This document shows positions 5,510 through 10,545 of a stretch of DNA of 10,545 bases, in pieces. The notes below the pieces were generated by a model. The model had not been told where the DNA came from. It worked only from the letters and a program-made list of their open reading frames with translations, and made no database searches. Position 1 is the first letter of the stretch. Each line of letters begins with the position of its first letter. Source of the stretch: Minisyncoccota bacterium. Lineage in GTDB: Bacteria > Patescibacteriota > Minisyncoccia > Minisyncoccales > Minisyncoccaceae. The DNA is taken from positions 1 to 10,545 of the forward strand of contig JAQTWS010000012.1 in the NCBI GenBank assembly GCA_028689175.1. Direction: 5' to 3'. The position numbers and the translations under genes were made by a program.

Positions 5510-6728
5510 TTTTTAAATATTTTTTAAATTGATTAGCTCTATCCTTGTAATCTTTAAAAAGGTTGTAACTTGGAGCTGCGGGAGATAAAAGGCAAATGCT
5601 TCCTTTTTTGGTATTTTTTTTAGCAAACAAAACAGCCTCTTTCATACTATCTGTAAAAAAGAAATTAATATTTTCATTTTTAAGATCTTTATATATTTTT
5701 TTATCAGTATTTGGAAACAGAATGATATTTTTTATTTTTTTATTCTTTATTTCTTCAGTGAGTTTATTAAATTTAATTCCTCTATCAAGCCCTCCCAATA
5801 TTAATGTATTAACATTTTTAAGTTCATTTAAAGCAAAAATCGTTGCTTCTGGAATTGTCGCAAGCGAGTCATTGTAAAAATTTATTCCGTCAAAATTTCC
5901 TAAAAATTCAATTCTTGAATCAAGTGTTTTAAATTCATCAATGCTTTTTTTGATTTCTTTTTCAGTTAATCCAAACATTTTCGAAACTGCTATTGCTGCT
6001 GCAATAATATCTTTATGTATATTGTTTTTTGAAAATGATTCTCTAAAAGGAATTTTATGAGCTTTTGTTTTTATATTCTCGATTTCTTTAAATTCAGGAT
6101 TGTATATAAATAAATCATTTCTATCTTGAAATTTAGTTATATTTTTTTTAGCATTAAAGTATTTTGAAAATGTTTTGTAATAATCTAAATGTTCAGGATA
6201 TATGTTTATAAAAACAGCAATATTTGGACTTTTTGAAATATGATCTAACTGATGGCAAGACATTTCAAAAACAAATATATCTTTTGGCTTTGCAGTAAGT
6301 AAATAAGATAAACATGGCTTACCCATATTCCCCACAAGCTTCACATTTTTAAAAGAATCTTTTAATATTTTATAAATTAAAGTCGATGTAGTGCTTTTAC
6401 CTTTTGTTGCTGTTACTCCTATCACTTTTCCTGAACAATTTTCTAAAAATAATTCGGTTTGTGAAGTTATTTTAGCCAATCCTGCATTTTTTTTAACTTC
6501 ATTAAATGGAATTCCCGGTGTTTTAATTATAACATCATAATCTTTAAGATTGTTTAAATAATCCTTTCCTGTATAAATCTCCCTTTCATCAGCTTTAATT
6601 TCTTTTTTATCAGCCAAAGCTATGGATTTTAATGGAAAAAGTTTTTTTAAAGTTTTATAGGTATTTTTTCCCTCTCGTCCGAATCCAACGATAATGATTT
6701 TTTTATTTTTCAAGTTTTGTAATTTCAT
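5493..6728 (-). CDS. murD: MurD-type Mur ligase; probably adds L-glutamate (MurD2-like) in partnership with MurL
   Basis: This ATP-dependent cytoplasmic ligase adds glutamate to UDP-MurNAc-L-Ala. The 411 residues cover the nucleotide-sugar domain (IIIVGFGREG 11-20), the central ATPase domain (VTATKGKSTTS 105-115) and the C-terminal domain (SPAAPSYNLFKDY 382-394). Several residues differ from E. coli MurD: TKGKS for the usual TNGKS, SCHQLD (157-162) for SSFQLE, NDSLAT (286-291) for NDSKAT, GGLDRG (312-317) where K348 of E. coli would fall, and Y394 at F422. The last three touch the glutamate/C-terminal-domain site in E. coli. With murL directly upstream, overlapping by 26 bases, an L-Glu-adding enzyme like Xanthomonas MurD2 is the likely reading. 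Ligase identity is secure; the stereochemistry is inferred. Confidence 0.93.
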   Translation of the reverse strand: MKLQNLKNKKIIIVGFGREGKNTYKTLKKLFPLKSIALADKKEIKADEREIYTGKDYLNNLKDYDVIIKTPGIPFNEVKKNAGLAKITSQTELFLENCSGKVIGVTATKGKSTTSTLIYKILKDSFKNVKLVGNMGKPCLSYLLTAKPKDIFVFEMSCHQLDHISKSPNIAVFINIYPEHLDYYKTFSKYFNAKKNITKFQDRNDLFIYNPEFKEIENIKTKAHKIPFRESFSKNNIHKDIIAAAIAVSKMFGLTEKEIKKSIDEFKTLDSRIEFLGNFDGINFYNDSLATIPEATIFALNELKNVNTLILGGLDRGIKFNKLTEEIKNKKIKNIILFPNTDKKIYKDLKNENINFFFTDSMKEAVLFAKKNTKKGSICLLSPAAPSYNLFKDYKDRANQFKKYLKNEKKK

Positions 6729-8043
6729 TTTTCAATATCTTTTTAAATTTTTTTGGAAGATTGTTTTTGTCATTTAAAGCATTCAAAAACTTTTTTGGCT
6801 TTATATTCTTAAAATAATGATTATTATTTAAATAATTTAAAAGAAAATAATTTTTATCTTTTGCTTTTTCAAAACTTAAATAAAATCCCAAGAGCGATTC
6901 TTTTCTTGTACCTACACATTCAAATGGTTTTGCTTTTTTTACACCAATTAATTCTAGCATTTCATCTTTAAGCTTCCTGTCTTCAAATAAATTTTTATTA
7001 AATATTTTAAATAAATCTTCTTCTTCCATAAACGGATAAAGTATAGTAAAAACAAATAAACATTTCGGACAATTCCCGCACCATTTTAAAGTTTTCTGCC
7101 TTGTTCCGGAATTAGTTTTATTTGCCTCATTGCAACTTAAGAATATATCGTAATAATTTTTATATTTTGAAAAAAGTTGAGCTATTTGAATTTCATATAA
7201 AGGTCTTAAAAAACTAAAATATTCTATGCCTTCTATTAAGAACTCTTTTGTATATTTTCTAAAGTCATTCTCAAATTCAAAAGTTTTAGAATATTGATGG
7301 TTTATCTTCCTATTAAGGAAACTAGTTGTTTCTTCATTAGCACTTCTTTCATTTGATAAAACAATGTATTTTGCATTTATTAAATAGGCTACAAGCATGC
7401 TTAAAAAAGCTAAATAAGCAGAAAATGGAGTGTGTCCATTGTAATAACCTATTCTATTTAATTCGAGAAGCTTACCGTCTATTTTTCTTTCTACATATAT
7501 GTGCTTATTTTTTCCTACAGCTTTTTCAATTTCTTTAGTTTTATTTAATCCAAGGCAGTAAATATTTTCCCTCTTAAGTAGATTAAGCGAAACAATAGAG
7601 TCTTTCCCTCCCCCAATTGGTAAAAGTATTTTTTCTTCTGTTTTTATCTTTTTCTTTTTAAAATTTTTAGAAGAAACACATTCTATTTTTAAAAAGTCTT
7701 TTTGAGTAAAATTTATTTTGTTTTGAAAAAAGAATTCACCAAGACCTTTTAGATACAATTTTTTCCAAAACTTTTTATTCACCTTTCCACATTCAATAAT
7801 AATCTTGGGAGAACAAGTAGCTTTATAATAGCTCACAAGTTCAATCATCCCTAAATTAAATATGAGATTTTCAAGAATTTCTTTATCAATATTTATGTTT
7901 TGAACATTTTTAATCTTTAATGTTGGTTTGAATTCTATATCAGGTTCTATCAAAAAATCAAAAGAAATATTTAAATCTTTATTTTTAAAATTATAATCAT
8001 AATTCCTATATTTAAAAATTGGATGTTTTTTTCTTAAGTCCAT
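6703..8043 (-). CDS. murL: MurL, UDP-MurNAc-L-Ala-L-Glu epimerase
   Basis: MurL inverts the terminal L-Glu of UDP-MurNAc-L-Ala-L-Glu to D-Glu in an ATP- and Mg-dependent reaction; it was described in Xanthomonas together with MurD2. From the start used here (ATG 8043-8041) the protein has 446 residues, close to that family. A PP-loop-like GGGKDS lies at 144-149, NGHTPFSAYLAFLS at 202-215, SNERSANE at 230-237, CNEAN at 304-308, and a three-cysteine cluster WCGNCPKC at 321-328. The frame is open 41 codons further up to 8166, but that stretch lies inside mraY and encodes low-complexity, unrelated sequence, so I reject the longer start. The gene overlaps mraY by 10 bases and murD by 26, placing it firmly in the precursor operon. 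I assign it by recognising family motifs plus the murD neighbour. Confidence 0.87.
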   Translation of the reverse strand: MDLRKKHPIFKYRNYDYNFKNKDLNISFDFLIEPDIEFKPTLKIKNVQNINIDKEILENLIFNLGMIELVSYYKATCSPKIIIECGKVNKKFWKKLYLKGLGEFFFQNKINFTQKDFLKIECVSSKNFKKKKIKTEEKILLPIGGGKDSIVSLNLLKRENIYCLGLNKTKEIEKAVGKNKHIYVERKIDGKLLELNRIGYYNGHTPFSAYLAFLSMLVAYLINAKYIVLSNERSANEETTSFLNRKINHQYSKTFEFENDFRKYTKEFLIEGIEYFSFLRPLYEIQIAQLFSKYKNYYDIFLSCNEANKTNSGTRQKTLKWCGNCPKCLFVFTILYPFMEEEDLFKIFNKNLFEDRKLKDEMLELIGVKKAKPFECVGTRKESLLGFYLSFEKAKDKNYFLLNYLNNNHYFKNIKPKKFLNALNDKNNLPKKFKKILKNEITKLEK

Positions 8044-9116
8044 AATAATTGAATAGCTGTCCCTGTAATTGCAAGCACAACCCCAAGGAGCCAGAACCTC
8101 ATCGTAATTTGTGGCTGTGTCCAGCCGATTGCTTCTAGATGATGATGGATAGGGGTCGATTGCCATATTTTTTTACCTCTTATTTTTTTTGAAATAAGTT
8201 GCAGTATAACTGATCCTGCTTCAATAACTAAAATACCTGCAATAACGGGTAAAACGATAATAGAATTCGTTAAAAATGCCACCACCGCCATTGTCATCGA
8301 CAATCCTAAAACCCCTGTTTCTCCCATATAGAATTTTGCTGGGGGTATATTAAACCATAAAAAAGAAAATAGTGTTCCGGCTATAATTGAACAAAAAATA
8401 GCTAAATCATATTTACCCTGAGTAAAAGCAATTATTGCAAAAGCTGAAAATATGGATGCAAATGTTCCTCCAGCAAGCCCATCTATACCATCAACTACTC
8501 CCCCAGCCCAAGATGCTAAACAAACTATGATAAAAAGCAAAATAAAGAAAATTCCTAAATTTAAATCAATCCCTTGAGGAAAATTAAAGAGAAGTGGAAT
8601 GTGAATAGATGTCCAACCTAATTTAAGATAAAACCAAAGCCCTCCAACAAGACCAATAGCTGAAACAAGAAGCATTCTAGTTGAGAATTTTAACCCACCT
8701 CCAATGTATTTCCCCTGCCCCCATACAACAGCCATATCATCGGCAAGTCCAATTACTGAAGCTACGATTATTGTAAAAAATGGAAGCCAGGTTTCCGTTC
8801 TTGTAATAAAATTTAAATCTTGAAGCCACCATATATTTGTTATTTTAGATAAAAAAGCAAGAGATATTGCCATTAAAAAAACAGTTCCCCAGATTATAAT
8901 CCCCCCTCCTCGTGGAGTATTTACTTCTTTTTCTTTGTGAAATTTTGCAAAAATAGTTGCCTCTTTTCCGTCAATTGTCAGGGCTCTTACTTTTTTTTTC
9001 CAAAATTGCTTTTTATTTAAATAAGGGATTAAAAAATAGGCAAAAATGATAGATATTATTGATCCTAAAGCTGTTAGTCCAAGTAATCTTATTGCATTAT
9101 AAATTTCAATTGTCAT
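8034..9116 (-). CDS. mraY: MraY, phospho-MurNAc-pentapeptide translocase, with a D-to-E change in a catalytic motif
   Basis: This polytopic membrane enzyme attaches phospho-MurNAc-pentapeptide to undecaprenyl phosphate, giving lipid I. The 360 residues and about ten hydrophobic segments are normal. Motifs are NTPRGGG 66-72 (usually TPTMGG), GLADDMA 123-129 with the paired aspartates D126-D127, VVDGIDGLAGG 207-217, NIPPAKFYMGETG 256-268 and TPIHHHLEAIGW 321-332. In characterised enzymes the MGDxG aspartate (D265 in Aquifex, D231 in Bacillus) helps bind Mg; here it is E266. All other core motifs are intact and the operon context is right, so the gene is probably functional. The alternative, a related polyprenyl-phosphate sugar-1-phosphate transferase such as WecA, is disfavoured by the HHHLE motif. 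It starts two bases after the carboxypeptidase stop. Confidence 0.95.
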   Translation of the reverse strand: MTIEIYNAIRLLGLTALGSIISIIFAYFLIPYLNKKQFWKKKVRALTIDGKEATIFAKFHKEKEVNTPRGGGIIIWGTVFLMAISLAFLSKITNIWWLQDLNFITRTETWLPFFTIIVASVIGLADDMAVVWGQGKYIGGGLKFSTRMLLVSAIGLVGGLWFYLKLGWTSIHIPLLFNFPQGIDLNLGIFFILLFIIVCLASWAGGVVDGIDGLAGGTFASIFSAFAIIAFTQGKYDLAIFCSIIAGTLFSFLWFNIPPAKFYMGETGVLGLSMTMAVVAFLTNSIIVLPVIAGILVIEAGSVILQLISKKIRGKKIWQSTPIHHHLEAIGWTQPQITMRFWLLGVVLAITGTAIQLLWT

Positions 9117-9118
9117 GA

Positions 9119-10018
9119 TTAGAAATAAAAGGCATTATTGGTCCAATTGATTAGATTTTTCATTTCAGTAAATCTATCATTGGAATTTATTATAATATTT
9201 ATAATTATATCACCCAAAGGGGTTTTTGTCATTAATACTAAGCATTCCTTAGCTTTTAATGTATAACCCGTTTTTCCCCATGTTTCATAAGGAATTTCTT
9301 TCAACAATATATTGGTGTTAATTATTTTATGAGTTATTCCACTTTCACTCACAATATAATGTTCTACTTTTGATAAAATTTCTTCTATTATTGGATAATT
9401 TTTTATGATTTCAGAAACTAAAATAGTTAAATCTTTTGCTGAAGAGATATTATAAGTCTCATTCTCTTCATCTAATCCACTTGGATTTATAAATAAAGTG
9501 TTTTTCATCTTTAATCTTTTAGCCTTTTCATTCATTAGAATTATAAAATTATCTCTATTCAATTTTGAGGCTAAACATTCAGCAGCGTCATTACTTGACT
9601 CTATAAGCATAATGTATAAAAGATCTTTGATTGTTATGTGTTCGCCCAGTTTTAAACTTCCGGAAGTTCCCCATACTTTTAGCATTTCTTCATCTATTAA
9701 AATTTTAGAATCCAAAGGATAGTTATCTATTACAACCACAGCTGTCATTAATTTTGTAAGAGATGCTATGGCTGTTTTTTCTTCTAAATTTTTTTCATAC
9801 AATATTATTTTTTTATCATCATTTAACAAAACAGACGAAGCTATATTTGCTTGAAGATTAGGAGAATCTTTTTTAATTTTAACAGGTCTGAATATTTTTT
9901 CATCTTCATTAAAAGAAATAATATTTTCTTTTGAATAAGTTTTGATTTTTGATGTATTGAAACAACCCAAAAATATTATTAATATAAATATTGATAATAA
10001 AGTAAGATTATTTTTCAT
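9119..10018 (-). CDS. Serine-type D-Ala-D-Ala carboxypeptidase (low-molecular-weight PBP, peptidase S11), exported
   Basis: The family (DacA/PBP5-like) trims the terminal D-Ala from peptidoglycan stem peptides outside the cytoplasmic membrane and binds penicillin. The three catalytic motifs are in order: SLTK at 86-89 (nucleophile S86), SSN at 141-143 and KTG at 249-251. The N-terminus has a short basic start and a hydrophobic segment at about 5-18, ending LGC with C19, so it is either lipidated at C19 or held by an uncleaved anchor. Residues 20-55 form a linker. With 299 residues it stops soon after the KTG region and lacks the C-terminal beta-domain and amphipathic anchor of E. coli PBP5, so an N-terminal anchor makes sense. 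It overlaps aspS by 11 bases and is two bases from mraY. Confidence 0.93.
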   Translation of the reverse strand: MKNNLTLLSIFILIIFLGCFNTSKIKTYSKENIISFNEDEKIFRPVKIKKDSPNLQANIASSVLLNDDKKIILYEKNLEEKTAIASLTKLMTAVVVIDNYPLDSKILIDEEMLKVWGTSGSLKLGEHITIKDLLYIMLIESSNDAAECLASKLNRDNFIILMNEKAKRLKMKNTLFINPSGLDEENETYNISSAKDLTILVSEIIKNYPIIEEILSKVEHYIVSESGITHKIINTNILLKEIPYETWGKTGYTLKAKECLVLMTKTPLGDIIINIIINSNDRFTEMKNLINWTNNAFYF

Positions 10019-10545
10019 TCTCTATTTTTATTCCAAGTTCTTTTAATTGCTCTTTGGATATTTCTGCAGGAGCCTTCATCATCAGATCTTTATTATCACC
10101 TGTTTTTGGAAATGCAATTACTTCTCTAATAGATTCTTCATTAAATATAATAGCAAAAAATCTGTCTAATCCAGAAGCAATACCTCCGTGTGGTGGAATT
10201 CCATATTCAAAAGCGTCAAAATAATGTTTAAATTGTTTTTTAACTTCTTCTTCTGAATGTCCAGTAACCTCAAAGCAGGTTTTTAACATTTCAATATCAT
10301 GTGTCCTAAGAGAACCTCCTCCAATTTCAAATCCATTTAAAACAAGGTCAAATTGATGCGCTAAAATATCCTCGGGATGAGCTTTGATCTTATTAATGTC
10401 TTTTTCTTGAGGTAGGGTGAATGGATGATGCATGGCGCCCCATTTTCCATATTCTTCTTTCCAATCAAACATAGGGAAGTCGGTAATAAACCAAAAAGCG
10501 AGTTCATTTTTATCATTTTTGTCTTTTCTTAGATCAGGCTTATCG
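10008..10545 (-). CDS. aspS: Aspartyl-tRNA synthetase, C-terminal part; 5' end off the window
   Basis: The frame stays open from the TAA at 10010-10008 to the window edge, giving 178 complete codons. The protein charges tRNA-Asp (in many bacteria also tRNA-Asn) with aspartate. The visible part is the end of the class II catalytic domain. FWFITDFPMFDW matches the region before motif 2's partner strand in bacterial AspRS, and HHPFTLP, GFEIGGGSLRTHD, EYGIPPHGGIASGLDR (motif 3, with its ATP-binding arginine) and REVIAFPKTGDNKDLMMKAP follow, with the usual short helical tail. The methionine at 10472-10470 is internal, not a start. Its 3' end overlaps the carboxypeptidase start by 11 bases, so both genes are in one transcript. 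Discriminating versus non-discriminating type cannot be judged without the N-terminal anticodon domain. Confidence 0.96.
   Translation of the reverse strand, partial: DKPDLRKDKNDKNELAFWFITDFPMFDWKEEYGKWGAMHHPFTLPQEKDINKIKAHPEDILAHQFDLVLNGFEIGGGSLRTHDIEMLKTCFEVTGHSEEEVKKQFKHYFDAFEYGIPPHGGIASGLDRFFAIIFNEESIREVIAFPKTGDNKDLMMKAPAEISKEQLKELGIKIENEK

Noticed and set aside
5596..5877. Plus-strand ORF of 93 codons with hydrophobic translation
   Set aside because: It is antisense to the conserved C-terminal domain of murD; Lys/Glu/Asn-rich AT-rich genes give Phe/Leu/Ile-rich shadows.
7353..7538. Plus-strand ORF of 61 codons
   Set aside because: It is antisense to the conserved NGHTPF/SNERSANE region of murL.
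8044..8166. Extended N-terminus of murL (41 extra codons from 8166)
   Set aside because: It lies entirely inside the conserved C-terminal coding region of mraY and encodes sequence unlike the MurL family. The ATG at 8043 gives the expected length and a 10-base overlap.
9498..9722. Plus-strand ORF of 74 codons
   Set aside because: It is antisense to the catalytic core of the carboxypeptidase.

Overview
The window is a strongly AT-rich, gene-dense piece of a bacterial chromosome. Every gene I can support lies on the minus strand, so transcription runs from high to low coordinates. The small overlapping genes, the lack of Shine-Dalgarno sequences in front of almost all of them, the aspS / D-Ala-D-Ala carboxypeptidase / mraY / murD / ftsW / murG / gltX order and the style of the proteins suggest a Candidate Phyla Radiation bacterium (Patescibacteria, perhaps Parcubacteria-like). 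That placement is inference. murG ends at a TGA at its normal family length, so UGA is a stop here; this argues against the recoded Gracilibacteria/Absconditabacteria lineages.

Region 1 (about 10545 to 1612) is one tightly packed operon. In transcription order it holds the 3' part of aspS, a secreted or lipid-anchored penicillin-binding D-Ala-D-Ala carboxypeptidase, mraY, murL, murD, ftsW, murG, gltX and a small exported protein. Neighbouring genes mostly overlap by 4 to 26 bases. Together they build and polymerise the peptidoglycan precursor. The gene between mraY and murD is recognisable as MurL, the UDP-MurNAc-L-Ala-L-Glu epimerase. This suggests that the cell adds L-glutamate with MurD and then inverts it, instead of making free D-glutamate with a racemase.

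Region 2 (about 1620 to 872) is a single HNH nuclease-like gene. It has its own promoter, the only strong Shine-Dalgarno sequence seen in the window, and its own intrinsic terminator, so its expression signals differ from those of the operon.

Region 3 (about 867 to 1) starts with a near-consensus promoter. It is followed by a roughly 115-base, GC-richer structured RNA ending in a strong intrinsic terminator, and then, 24 bases later, by a cas12a (type V-A CRISPR effector) gene of which only the first 230 codons are in the window. The RNA can fold in two mutually exclusive ways, one containing the terminator and one breaking it, and I see no convincing promoter between it and cas12a. The most interesting hypothesis here is that Cas12a expression is gated by an RNA attenuator or riboswitch-like leader, or that a dedicated small RNA is encoded just upstream of cas12a. 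No CRISPR array, adaptation genes, tRNA, rRNA or insertion sequence is visible inside the window.
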